The position numbers and the translations under genes are program-made. Shown here piece by piece: positions 8,016 to 15,209 of a stretch of DNA of 23,533 nucleotides. The stretch is from Gammaproteobacteria bacterium UBA6173 (GTDB lineage Bacteria; Pseudomonadota; Gammaproteobacteria; Pseudomonadales; Pseudohongiellaceae): contig DITX01000073.1 of NCBI GenBank assembly GCA_002422225.1, forward strand, positions 14,148 to 37,680, given 5' to 3'. The first letter of the stretch is position 1. The number at the start of each line of letters is the position of its first letter. The notes below the pieces were generated by a model. The model made no database searches and was not told the DNA's origin. It saw only the letters and a list, made by a program, of their open reading frames with translations.

Positions 8016-8636
8016 GTGGAAGAAGCCGATTTGATCCCGCTGTTTCCCTTGCGCTCTGTGGTATTCCCGGGCGGCAGGCTGTCGTTACAGATTTTTGAGC
8101 AACGCTATATCGATCTGGTCAGTCACTGTATGAGAACTGACACCGGGTTTGGTGTTTGTCTGTTGCTCAAAGGAGAAGAACTGGTCCAGCCCGGTAGTCA
8201 GCAGCAGGTGAGCCGTGTTGGTATGTACTGCAAAATCATTGACTGGGACAAATTGCCAAATGGTTTGTTGGGCATCACGGTTGAGGGGATACGAAAGTTT
8301 ACTGTGATGGAGAGCTGGGTAGCTGATACCAAGTTATTGATGGGCTCAGTGCGTTGGGAGGGAGAGGATTTTCTGGATCAGGCAGCTTTGCCCTTGTCCG
8401 AGGAGCATGATGGGTTGGTCGATTTGCTCAGGGACTTGATGGCTCACCCACTGATTGAAGAGCTGGGCGTAACCATGGATTTTACGGATCAACGCCAGTT
8501 GGGCTGGCGCCTTGCCGAGTTGTTACCGATTCCAGTGCATCAGCGACAACAGTTGCTAGAGATAAACGACACCAGTGAGCGACTGCGTGAGATTGAAAAC
8601 CTGGTGGTCTCTGTCATGCAACACAACAATAGTTGA
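8016..8636 (+). CDS. Stand-alone Lon N-terminal (LAN) domain protein
   Basis: 206-residue protein matching the substrate-binding N-terminal domain of Lon protease, without the ATPase or peptidase parts. The opening IPLFPLRSVVFPGGRLSLQIFEQRY is the diagnostic strand-loop-strand of this domain, followed by conserved G-x-x-x-x-I and GLLGITVEGIRKF segments and a helical C-terminal half. Such single-domain proteins are common in Gram-negative bacteria; their role is not established. The start is GTG at 8016, one base after the mpl stop; a GAGG sequence within the end of mpl could serve as ribosome-binding site. No membrane segment or signal peptide is seen. Confidence 0.88.
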   Translation: MEEADLIPLFPLRSVVFPGGRLSLQIFEQRYIDLVSHCMRTDTGFGVCLLLKGEELVQPGSQQQVSRVGMYCKIIDWDKLPNGLLGITVEGIRKFTVMESWVADTKLLMGSVRWEGEDFLDQAALPLSEEHDGLVDLLRDLMAHPLIEELGVTMDFTDQRQLGWRLAELLPIPVHQRQQLLEINDTSERLREIENLVVSVMQHNNS

Positions 8637-8658
8637 GTTAACAGCAATCCCCACACTA

Positions 8659-9141
8659 TCAATGAGGCAGTAACTCGATGACTTTGCTGAAATCGACCAG
8701 AATCATCAGATAGTCGTCAGTGTTATAGACGCCCGTGATAAAACGCGATGACGGATCCTGGCTGGTTGCCGGCGCCATTTCCACAAGATTCTTGTTCAGA
8801 TCGATGACCTCAGCTACGCGATCAACCAGGATGCCGAGTACAAAGTCCTCAATTTCCACCACGATTATCCGAGAGTTTTGAGTCTGCTCAAGGGTTGGCA
8901 AGCCAAAGACTGTGCGCGCATCAATCACCGTAACCACATTGCCTCGGAGATTGATAATACCAAGGATAAAGTGGGCAGATCCTGGCACCGGCGTGATTTC
9001 CGTATAGCGCAGCACTTCATTTACCTTGCCGGCGTTAAGCGCGTACACCTCATTTGACAGCTCAAAACTGACATGCTTAATCATGTCCATGTGTTCGTCA
9101 GACTTTGAACCATCAATTGCCAGATTGCCGTGCGTGTTCAT
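8659..9141 (-). CDS. CheW-like chemotaxis coupling protein
   Basis: CheW-domain protein of 160 residues. CheW bridges chemoreceptors and the kinase CheA at the inner face of the membrane. Visible family features are the opening F-x-L-x-x-E-x-Y-A-L segment, V-x-E-V-L-R-Y-x-x-I-T-P-V-P, the strongly conserved GIINLRGNVVTVIDAR core, and the VLGILVDRVAEVIDL block. A 20-residue polar N-terminal extension precedes the domain. The ATG at 9141 has AGGATC about 8 bases upstream. No cheA, receptor or flagellar gene lies nearby, so it could serve a chemotaxis array encoded elsewhere or an alternative CheA pathway. Confidence 0.92.
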   Translation of the reverse strand: MNTHGNLAIDGSKSDEHMDMIKHVSFELSNEVYALNAGKVNEVLRYTEITPVPGSAHFILGIINLRGNVVTVIDARTVFGLPTLEQTQNSRIIVVEIEDFVLGILVDRVAEVIDLNKNLVEMAPATSQDPSSRFITGVYNTDDYLMILVDFSKVIELLPH

Positions 9142-9275
9142 AGCTCAGATCCTGTATCGCTGCCAGTCAGGTGTTTCACGGTAATTTTAGCGGCAATCTA
9201 TGTAAAATCTTGAGTGTCTGAAATCAATCGAGTGGTTATCGACCAATTGATTGTTCATAATATGGTCAATCTTCA

Positions 9276-9281
9276 AAGGAG
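9276..9281 (+). promoter_or_regulatory. Strong ribosome-binding site of small membrane protein
   Basis: AAAGGAG-type Shine-Dalgarno sequence 9 bases before the ATG at 9291. It is the main reason to accept the 62-codon frame as a real gene. Confidence 0.7.
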
Positions 9282-9290
9282 CAATCAACA

Positions 9291-9479
9291 ATGTTGGATA
9301 TCTGGTTAAATCCTGGCAGTTGGACACATGAACAATGGCTTGTGTTCAGCATCCTGGGGTTTATTGTCGTTGCGGTCATTTTTGTAGCCTACCGTCTTTT
9401 CAAAATAGTACGTAGCGTCAGCGGTAAGCGTGAACTGCCTGTGCTTCGACCAGGCAAGCGGGCAGGTTCGAAACGCTGA
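9291..9479 (+). CDS. Small single-span membrane protein
   Basis: Unrecognised 62-residue protein. A short N-terminal part with two Trp residues (DIWLNPGSWTHEQW) leads into one hydrophobic helix at about residues 17-38, followed by a very basic tail (KIVRSVSGKRELPVLRPGKRAGSKR). By the positive-inside rule the tail should face the cytosol and the N-terminus the periplasm. The near-consensus ribosome-binding site and the clean membrane-protein composition support a real gene. It runs alone between the divergent cheW-like gene and a convergent small gene. No function can be assigned. Confidence 0.65.
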   Translation: MLDIWLNPGSWTHEQWLVFSILGFIVVAVIFVAYRLFKIVRSVSGKRELPVLRPGKRAGSKR

Positions 9480-9491
9480 GTATTATTCTGT

Positions 9492-9515
9492 TGCTGTTGT
9501 GCTGTTGTGCTGTTG
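9492..9515. repeat. Short tandem repeat, 8-bp unit x 3
   Basis: TGCTGTTG occurs three times head to tail without mismatch, just after the small gene stop (9479) and ending 8 bases before the stop of the convergent small gene at 9523. Such arrays can vary in copy number by slippage. Confidence 0.75.
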
Positions 9516-9522
9516 ACATTGA

Positions 9523-9702
9523 TCAGCGTTCAAGCAAGGTCAGATCAAGTACAGCTGCCGCGACAGCCAACAGTACAACAACAACAGCAAGGCAGCCCAG
9601 CAGCGCAAGAATTCGAAAGGACTTTCCGTCTTTGGTATACAACCCGGACTTTTCGTATTCGCGCTCAGGCTTGTTGTCAGACTCGTGTTTTTCTTTGCTC
9701 AT
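9523..9702 (-). CDS. Small single-span membrane protein
   Basis: Unrecognised 59-residue protein. A charged N-terminal half (MSKEKHESDNKPEREYEKSG) is followed by one hydrophobic helix at about residues 31-54, rich in Leu, Val and Ala, and a short LTLLER tail. The start is set at 9702, not at the longer in-frame ATG at 9753, because AGGAG (about 9709-9713 on the minus strand) lies at proper distance and the longer form would run into the divergent protease gene. Together with the neighbouring 62-residue protein it forms a convergent pair of tiny membrane proteins. Function unknown. Confidence 0.6.
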   Translation of the reverse strand: MSKEKHESDNKPEREYEKSGLYTKDGKSFRILALLGCLAVVVVLLAVAAAVLDLTLLER

Positions 9703-9736
9703 AAAACTCTCCTGATACAACATAGCGGGAAATACG

Positions 9737-10555
9737 TTGAGATTTTCAAGCAACCCATTGATATTCCTTATTGCTGTCGCCCTGTTGGCGATGCCTGCTC
9801 ATGCGATTGTGATCAGGCATGATACTGGATACTTGGGATTTGTAGCCAGAGCATCAGACTATCCTGCGGTTTTTCCACTGTATACGCAGGAAAACGGGTA
9901 TAAGGTTTGTGTTGCAACGCTGATCCATGAACGATGGGCGATCACAGCGGCACACTGTGCCGAAGAAACCCCGCTCGCTGCCACGCTGGGCAAAGCACAG
10001 AGTTTTGTGGTGAGTATCGCCGGTACCGAGATACAGGTAGATCAATTGGTGCTTCATCCGTCCTGGCCGGATCATCCAGGATCACGCTTTGATAAAACCC
10101 AGGTCGATCTTGCATTGATCAGACTGAATGTGGCAGTCAATGAGATCTCTCCAATACCTCTTTACAAAGCGAGTGACGAATTGGGCCAGACAGCCACGTT
10201 TCTTGGGTGGGGGCATAGTGGAACCGGTCGCACAGGATTGTCTGAAAACGATGGTCGTCTGCGCTTTGCAAAAAACAAAGTAGATGTCGCGCAAGAACAA
10301 TTGCAGTTTGTATTTGATTCTCCAGACGGACCTGATAACGTTGCTGTCGATTTTGAGGGCGTGCCCGGGCTGGGCGACAGTGGTGGGCCGGCAATTGTGA
10401 CTGTTGATGGCATGTTATGGCTTGCAGGTATTGCTGTTGGGGAATTGGAGCAATCACCCGGTATGCCGACCGGTCTGTATGGTGCTAGGGTGGTTTACGA
10501 AAGGGTCAGCAGGCATGTAGATTGGATCAACAAGGTAATGCATGCTGACAAGTGA
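9737..10555 (+). CDS. Secreted trypsin-like serine protease (family S1)
   Basis: 272-residue secreted endopeptidase of the chymotrypsin fold. The signal peptide spans about residues 1-23 (cut after AHA). The mature part shows the full catalytic triad in order: His in ITAAHC, Asp in QVDLALIRL, Ser in GLGDSGGPA. A Cys before the catalytic His block (VCVATL) and the Cys of AAHC can form the usual disulfide of the His loop. The start codon is TTG at 9737, with GCGGGA just upstream; no ATG start would keep the signal peptide. It diverges from the small membrane-protein gene with 34 bases between. Cell target unknown; bacterial enzymes of this kind are often extracellular or periplasmic. Confidence 0.88.
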   Translation: MRFSSNPLIFLIAVALLAMPAHAIVIRHDTGYLGFVARASDYPAVFPLYTQENGYKVCVATLIHERWAITAAHCAEETPLAATLGKAQSFVVSIAGTEIQVDQLVLHPSWPDHPGSRFDKTQVDLALIRLNVAVNEISPIPLYKASDELGQTATFLGWGHSGTGRTGLSENDGRLRFAKNKVDVAQEQLQFVFDSPDGPDNVAVDFEGVPGLGDSGGPAIVTVDGMLWLAGIAVGELEQSPGMPTGLYGARVVYERVSRHVDWINKVMHADK

Positions 10556-10573
10556 TAAACAAACAGTTAATTT
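10545..10573 (+). promoter_or_regulatory. Candidate promoter of the Prx5-type peroxiredoxin gene
   Basis: CTGACA (5 of 6 to -35 consensus) at 10545-10550 and a poor TAATTT at 10568-10573, 17 bases apart, about 65 bases before the gene start. The -35 overlaps the protease stop. Weak prediction. Confidence 0.22.
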
Positions 10574-10638
10574 GCTAAACTCAAACGTATTCGAGAGCAA
10601 CGTGTTTCCACATTCACATTACAAGTAAGAGGTCGACA

Positions 10639-11118
10639 ATGAGCATCAAGATTGGTGACAAAATTCCTGCGGTAACTCTAAAAACCATGGGCAAAGAAGG
10701 TCCTGAGAATATTACCTCTGCAGAGGTGTTCGACGGCAAAAAGGTTGTGTTGTTTGCAGTGCCTGGTGCGTTTACACCTGGCTGCTCGGTAACACATCTA
10801 CCGGGTTATGTTGTGAACGCAGACAAAATCAAAGCTAAAGGCGTCGATACCATAGCTTGTATGTCCGTTAATGATGCCTTTGTGATGGGTGCGTGGGGTA
10901 AATCACAAAACGCGGAAGAGCTATTGATGCTGGCCGATGGCAATGGCGAATTTACGCAAGCGCTGGGGCTAGAGCTGGATGCGAGCGGGTTTGGTATGGG
11001 AAAGCGCAGCCGACGCTTTGCCATGATTGTTGAAAATGGTGTGGTGACGCATCTGGCGGTAGAACCTGCTGCAGGGATTGACGTAAGTTCGGCGGAAAAG
11101 ATAATGGCGCTGCTTTGA
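10639..11118 (+). CDS. Peroxiredoxin, Prx5 (atypical 2-Cys/hybrid) type
   Basis: Thiol peroxidase that reduces hydrogen peroxide and alkyl hydroperoxides in the cytosol. The 159-residue protein has the Prx5 active-site block VPGAFTPGCSVTHLPGY with the peroxidatic Cys at residue 49 and its Thr at 46, and the downstream GKRSRRFAMI strand carrying the conserved active-site Arg. A second cysteine is at residue 74 (TIACMSVND), a site common in the family. No glutaredoxin domain is fused, so the electron donor is a separate thiol system. AAGAGG lies about 8 bases before the ATG. No signal peptide. Confidence 0.94.
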   Translation: MSIKIGDKIPAVTLKTMGKEGPENITSAEVFDGKKVVLFAVPGAFTPGCSVTHLPGYVVNADKIKAKGVDTIACMSVNDAFVMGAWGKSQNAEELLMLADGNGEFTQALGLELDASGFGMGKRSRRFAMIVENGVVTHLAVEPAAGIDVSSAEKIMALL

Positions 11119-11167
11119 GTCTTATAGACTGCCCCCTACTTCAACGTGCAATACGAGGATTCTTGAT

Positions 11168-11513
11168 ATGCTAAAAACGGAATACATCGAATACCGTGAT
11201 GGTGAAACGGTACTTGAAGCCTACATAGCGTATGACGAGTCTGTCAGCGGTGTTATGTTTACACGGTCACGATGATCCTATGGTCACTCCGGAGCAAGTG
11301 CTGGCGTTTCAGACAGAAATGAGTTCTGCAAACGTTGACTGGCAGGTTCATGTCTATGGCGGGACCAAACATGCTTTTACCAATCCGGCAGCCAATAACC
11401 CTGAATTTGGCACGGTTTATAGTTTGAATGCTACCCGGCGAGCAGAGCGCACCTTGTCAAACTTTTTTAATGAACTTTTTTTAGAAATGCCACCCTTGGA
11501 TGTAGCCCCCTAG
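11168..11513 (+). pseudogene. Dienelactone hydrolase-family relic with internal deletion and frameshift
   Basis: The ATG at 11168 (after a GAGGA at 11155-11159) opens the typical family N-terminus, TEYIEYRDGETVLEAYIAYDESVSG, which stops at a TGA at 11273-11275. From about base 11250 another frame carries the typical C-terminus: VLCLHGHDDPMVTPEQV with the catalytic Asp, then YGGTKHAFTNP with the catalytic His, ending at TAG 11511-11513. Intact enzymes have about 240 residues; here roughly 28 N-terminal and 86 C-terminal residues remain, and the middle, including the nucleophile Cys/Ser, is gone. One deletion that is not a multiple of three explains both the loss and the frame change. The C-terminal frame alone could be opened from ATG 11232 (93 codons), but would lack the nucleophile. 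Confidence 0.8.
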
Positions 11514-12176
11514 GTGCGCGATATCTGCCCAGTCAATTTCAATAACTGCGCTCATCTTGATGAATTGGCGGTGCTGCGCAATCGAGTGGCAGAGTTAAAT
11601 ACTCAGGTCATTACGGATGAGCTGACAGGCTTGTTTAATTACCGTCATTTATTGCATACCTTAGGTGTAGAGATCGAGCGTGTGCGACGTAGCGGCGGTG
11701 AGTTTTCTGTCCTGATTGTGGATTTTGATAATTTTAAAAAACTGAACGATACACATGGTCATGAATTTGGCAATCTGGTGTTGCGCACGGCGGGTACGTT
11801 CTATCGCAAGTCATTGCGCAAGCTCGATGTGCCCTGTCGTTTTGGTGGCGAGGAGTTCGTGATGGTACTCCCAGGCACCGGGCTGCGCGAGGCAGTGTTG
11901 TTGGCTGAGCGCCTCAGAAAAGGTGTTGAGGCGATTCAATTGTGTTCGGAAGGTGATCGAGTACTGGTGACGGTCAGTACCGGCGTTGATGTGTTCCGTG
12001 CGCGTGATCAGATCACGCCTGATCAATTGATTCACCGCGCGGACAAGCATTTGCTGCACGCCAAACATATGGGGAAAAATCGGGTTTGTTTCCCGGATTA
12101 TGCCGATCAGTCTGGTGGCATGTCGTCTGATGAACGAGCAGCATTGATGGATGGATTCAGCAATCAGCGCAGTTGA
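11514..12176 (+). CDS. Diguanylate cyclase (GGDEF domain)
   Basis: Makes the second messenger cyclic di-GMP from two GTP. A short N-terminal part (about 30 residues, C-P-x-x-x-x-N-C-x-x-L-D-E-L then a probable coiled coil) precedes a complete GGDEF domain beginning at TDELTGLFNYRH. The active-site loop is GGEEF (residues 111-115); the inhibitory product site RxxD is present (R102-D105, five residues before GGEEF). No membrane segment, signal peptide or recognised sensor domain, so it is cytosolic. The start is GTG, directly after the TAG of the hydrolase relic and in the same frame; no ribosome-binding site is seen. No ATG occurs in the first 110 codons. It overlaps the convergent Nudix gene by 13 bases. 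Confidence 0.92.
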   Translation: MRDICPVNFNNCAHLDELAVLRNRVAELNTQVITDELTGLFNYRHLLHTLGVEIERVRRSGGEFSVLIVDFDNFKKLNDTHGHEFGNLVLRTAGTFYRKSLRKLDVPCRFGGEEFVMVLPGTGLREAVLLAERLRKGVEAIQLCSEGDRVLVTVSTGVDVFRARDQITPDQLIHRADKHLLHAKHMGKNRVCFPDYADQSGGMSSDERAALMDGFSNQRS

Positions 12177-12808
12177 TCCAGTTGTTCAGCCAGATGGTGC
12201 AAGATCGCTGCAGTGGCCCCCCAAATTCGATGTTTCCCAAACTGGACTTCCCAGAATTTGCGCTCTCTGCCTCTGAATTCTATGTGGTTGATGCGGTAAT
12301 TAACTGGATTTAACAGCATTGAGGCTGGTACAAAAAAGATTTCTGCTACTTCATCAGGGCAGGCGATCAGATCGACATTGGGATCAATCAAGCCCACAAC
12401 CGGTGTGACGTGAAACGTGGAAGGCATGATCAGTGCCGGTAACTTTCCCAGTATGGTGACGTCATCAGGACGCAGCCTTGTTTCTTCCTCAGCCTCACGC
12501 AAAGCCGTATAAATGATGTCATGATCGGCTGGATTAGCGCTGCCACCGGGTAAACTGACTTGACCGGCATGACGACGCAGATGGGCCGTTCTCAGAGTCA
12601 GCATGATGTGGCTTTCGTCGAATCGGCTGTTATTCAACGGTCTTGTCAAAGTAATCAGCACGGCCGCATGTCGTACAGCTGTGCCATTCACACGGGCATC
12701 TGTTTGCTGATTTTGTTCAAACGGGTCAGGCGGCACTATCAATCCAGTCGGGGCAGGTGATAGCTGGAAATACGCTTCCAGCTTATGCAAAATGCCGCTG
12801 TCTTTCAT
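12164..12808 (-). CDS. Nudix hydrolase, CoA pyrophosphatase-like (NudL/YeaB type)
   Basis: Cytosolic Mg/Mn-dependent hydrolase expected to cut CoA or its derivatives at the diphosphate. The 214-residue protein carries the motif typical of the CoA-specific branch, LRRHAGQVSLPGG, running into the Nudix box (about residues 88-110, with TALREAEEE containing the metal-binding Glu residues). Two departures from the general Nudix box are seen: Asp in place of the first Glu, which is normal for this branch, and Arg in place of the late Gly (EEETRL). E. coli NudL has about 190 residues. The ATG at 12808 has only a distant AAGGAG, so the exact start is less sure. Converges on and overlaps the GGDEF gene by 13 bases. 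Confidence 0.88.
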   Translation of the reverse strand: MKDSGILHKLEAYFQLSPAPTGLIVPPDPFEQNQQTDARVNGTAVRHAAVLITLTRPLNNSRFDESHIMLTLRTAHLRRHAGQVSLPGGSANPADHDIIYTALREAEEETRLRPDDVTILGKLPALIMPSTFHVTPVVGLIDPNVDLIACPDEVAEIFFVPASMLLNPVNYRINHIEFRGRERKFWEVQFGKHRIWGATAAILHHLAEQLDQLR

Positions 12809-12828
12809 GCGTGCTGCCTGACTCCTTG

Positions 12829-14991
12829 TCAGTTAAAGCGCCAGTTAAGCGCAACAAAGGCGCGCAGTGGCTCACCCGGGAAGTAACGATCGCCACCAAA
12901 TGCTGCCCAGTCGCCGCGCTCTGCATATCGCGTATCAGTCAAATTCAAAATGTTGAGCGACAGGGTAAGATCTTCCGTCGCTTCCCATCGTGTCCGCAGA
13001 TTCACGACCTGATGACCTTCATACAGGTTGAGGTTTTCCGGGTTTGTGAAGTACTCACCCATCCCTACCAGCTGCAGCTCGGTCAATAGATCCGCAGTTG
13101 GGCGCCATTGCAATTGCAAAGTGCCAAAGTTGCGTGGTGCAGATGAAACATCGTTACCGTTGAGATTGACTCCACCTGAAATTTGATCATTCTCATAAGT
13201 ATGCAGGGCATAGTTGTATGCACCGCTGATGCGCCACTGCTCATTGATATCGAAAGCACCACTGAGTTCCGCGCCTTTGTGACGAGTATGCATGTTGTTC
13301 AAATTGATGCGGTTGCTGTCTGTGATGATTTCATTGTCCTTGTCCATATAAAAAGCAACAGCTTCATATGTGAACGGACCTTCACCCCCTGAAATGCCCA
13401 GCTCAATACTGTCGATCTCTACAGCATCCAGATCCGCAACAGTCTGATTATTTTGAAGGCGGTACAACTCAGTCGCTTGTGGCGGTCTGAAGCCGCGTGT
13501 TACCCGAAATTGCACATCGTGATTGTCATTCAAGGCATACCGGATGCCCAGTTTAGGTGCCAGATTGCCAAACGTATCGGAGCGGTCAGCTGGCCTGTTA
13601 TAGCGGCACCCGCCCATGGTGCAGGGCACACCGTTGTCACGCGTGCGGCCGGTCAACATATTGTTTTCGTAGTCATAGCCCATTCGTTCGAAGCGCAGAC
13701 CCAAAGTGATATCAAAACCGTTATCCCAAAATTGTTGATACTGTACAAACGGCGCAATTTGGGTGGCATCGACGTCATAGTCGTAGTGTTTACCAATGGG
13801 AACCGTTGCGACAACAAAAGCTGTGCCAGTAGCTGGATTGATCTGAGTTTGTTGTAAAGACCCTTCGGTTACTTCCAGATCAAGGCCGGCTGCAAACTTG
13901 CGGTTATCGCCAAAATTTTTGTAAGTCGCGAACTGCAAGCCCACGCTGCTGTGCTCGTTTACCTCGGTGGGTGCACCCGGAAGGAAGTGTTGCACAAAGT
14001 CTAAATCTGCTTTTCGGTAATAAGGCGTCAGGATCACATCCCAGCCACTATCGAGAGTGTAGCTGACACTTGTCCATAACCGGGTACTTTGATTGTTGCG
14101 ATAAGCCTCTGGGTTAGGATTCTGACGTCGAAGCACATCATTTTTGTATGAATTTGCCCCAACTACATAGCCCGCCGTTTCCTGATTCAGGTTGGTGATG
14201 GTGACGCCGCCATCGAGCGCGACACCGTTATTCAGGCGGCTGGTGTAGAGCCAGGACAATTTTTGCTGATCATAGCCACTTTCTGGCCGGAAGCCTTGTT
14301 CACTGATGCCATTTAGCAGCAGCATGTGCTTGGTATTGCCATTGTCAAAACCAATGCGTGCGTTACTGCGCAGAGTGCCGCGAGGGCCTGCTTCAATAGA
14401 AAGTTCACGACGAGCGTCAGGTGTAGGCAGCACAACGTTGATCATGCCGTGTACGGCATTTGATCCGTAAAAAGCTGTGCCTGGGCCACGAATAACTTCG
14501 ATGCGCTCGGCGTTCTCAGAGTGAGAGTCAAACAGTTCATTGACGTTACAAAAGCCTGCTGCCCGCAATGGTATGCCCTGTTCTGCAAGCAAAAATGCAC
14601 CACAGGCGCCGCCACCGCTCAGCACTGGTGAGCGGATGGCTGTTAGACTCTCCTGGCCATTGTTACGGTTGATATTCACGCCGGGCAAACGGTTGGCTGA
14701 TTCCTGAATGTGGGTGTGTGCTGTCAGTTTCAAATCTTCTTCAGACAGGATGGCTATGCTGCCATTAATGTCTGCCAGCGCCTCCGGGCGGCGGGAATAA
14801 GACGTCACTACAATCTCTTCAATCGACGGCGTCCCGTCTGTTTGTGCGAAGGTCGGTGCCACATTGCCAGCCATCAGCGCGGCACACGTGAGGGCTAACA
14901 AGCGACGTCCAGATATACCAACAGGGGTTATCGTATTCACCCTTGATATTTGAATTGTGGGGTTGCGTTTGACTGCGAATGGTCTTTTCAT
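12829..14991 (-). CDS. TonB-dependent outer-membrane receptor
   Basis: 720-residue outer-membrane beta-barrel that imports a scarce ligand (siderophore, cobalamin, carbohydrate or similar) using TonB energy. The signal peptide is long: a basic, polar lead of about 28 residues, then LLALTCAALMAGNVAPTFA with a cut before QTDG. The TonB box region is IEEIVVTSYSRR, followed by the plug domain (ANRLPGVNINRNNGQESLTAIRSPV... IRGPGTAFYGSNAVHGMINV). The barrel contains the C-terminal landmark RVTRGFRPPQATELYRLQN and ends in ...AFVALNWRFN. The start at 14991 has GGGAGAG about 5 bases upstream and is preferred to the in-frame ATG at 15018. A cysteine pair in the plug and another in the barrel (PCTMGGC) may form disulfides. 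The ligand cannot be told; no Fur box was recognised upstream. Confidence 0.93.
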   Translation of the reverse strand: MKRPFAVKRNPTIQISRVNTITPVGISGRRLLALTCAALMAGNVAPTFAQTDGTPSIEEIVVTSYSRRPEALADINGSIAILSEEDLKLTAHTHIQESANRLPGVNINRNNGQESLTAIRSPVLSGGGACGAFLLAEQGIPLRAAGFCNVNELFDSHSENAERIEVIRGPGTAFYGSNAVHGMINVVLPTPDARRELSIEAGPRGTLRSNARIGFDNGNTKHMLLLNGISEQGFRPESGYDQQKLSWLYTSRLNNGVALDGGVTITNLNQETAGYVVGANSYKNDVLRRQNPNPEAYRNNQSTRLWTSVSYTLDSGWDVILTPYYRKADLDFVQHFLPGAPTEVNEHSSVGLQFATYKNFGDNRKFAAGLDLEVTEGSLQQTQINPATGTAFVVATVPIGKHYDYDVDATQIAPFVQYQQFWDNGFDITLGLRFERMGYDYENNMLTGRTRDNGVPCTMGGCRYNRPADRSDTFGNLAPKLGIRYALNDNHDVQFRVTRGFRPPQATELYRLQNNQTVADLDAVEIDSIELGISGGEGPFTYEAVAFYMDKDNEIITDSNRINLNNMHTRHKGAELSGAFDINEQWRISGAYNYALHTYENDQISGGVNLNGNDVSSAPRNFGTLQLQWRPTADLLTELQLVGMGEYFTNPENLNLYEGHQVVNLRTRWEATEDLTLSLNILNLTDTRYAERGDWAAFGGDRYFPGEPLRAFVALNWRFN

Positions 14992-15033
14992 TAGAACTCT
15001 CCCATAGAGTATTTGCATCTTAGGTCATGGACC

Positions 15034-15047
15034 ACAAGAGTCCTTGT
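15034..15047. promoter_or_regulatory. Inverted repeat upstream of the TonB-dependent receptor
   Basis: ACAAG-AGTC-CTTGT, perfect 5-bp arms with a 4-base spacer, 43 bases upstream of the receptor ATG. Placement suits an operator. The flanking 130 bases contain further CTTG/CAAG motifs. Confidence 0.3.
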
Positions 15048-15133
15048 CAATCAGCTCTGCGCATTACAAGTCTCTGCCTGCAAGGCTTTTTATTAACCCT
15101 GAAACGATAGCATAGAAACCACCAAATTTGTGC

Positions 15134-15173
15134 TTGCCGCTTGGTACTTACGGTAACTATGCTTGCGAGCAAG
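15134..15173 (+). promoter_or_regulatory. Candidate promoter and inverted repeat of the dehydrogenase gene
   Basis: TTGCCG (15134-15139) and TATGCT (15158-15163), 18 bases apart, each 4 of 6 to sigma70 consensus. The -10 abuts a perfect CTTGC-GA-GCAAG inverted repeat (15162-15173), 36 bases before the ATG at 15210. Weak prediction. Confidence 0.25.
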
Positions 15174-15209
15174 TTTAATTGAGGTCTGCGCGGGCCAGGA
15201 GTGCTTCAC

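Noticed and set aside
9491..9715. Plus-strand frames of 65-74 codons over the small membrane-protein gene
   Set aside because: Low-complexity translation from the tandem repeat and CAA-rich stretch; the minus-strand frame has the better start and membrane helix.
13453..13857. 134-codon plus-strand frame inside the TonB-dependent receptor gene
   Set aside because: Antisense shadow of a well-supported gene; no ribosome-binding site or recognisable domain.
15019..15200. Cobalamin riboswitch or Fur box upstream of the TonB-dependent receptor
   Set aside because: No B12-box-like conserved blocks and no 19-bp Fur-type palindrome seen; the region is also short for that riboswitch.
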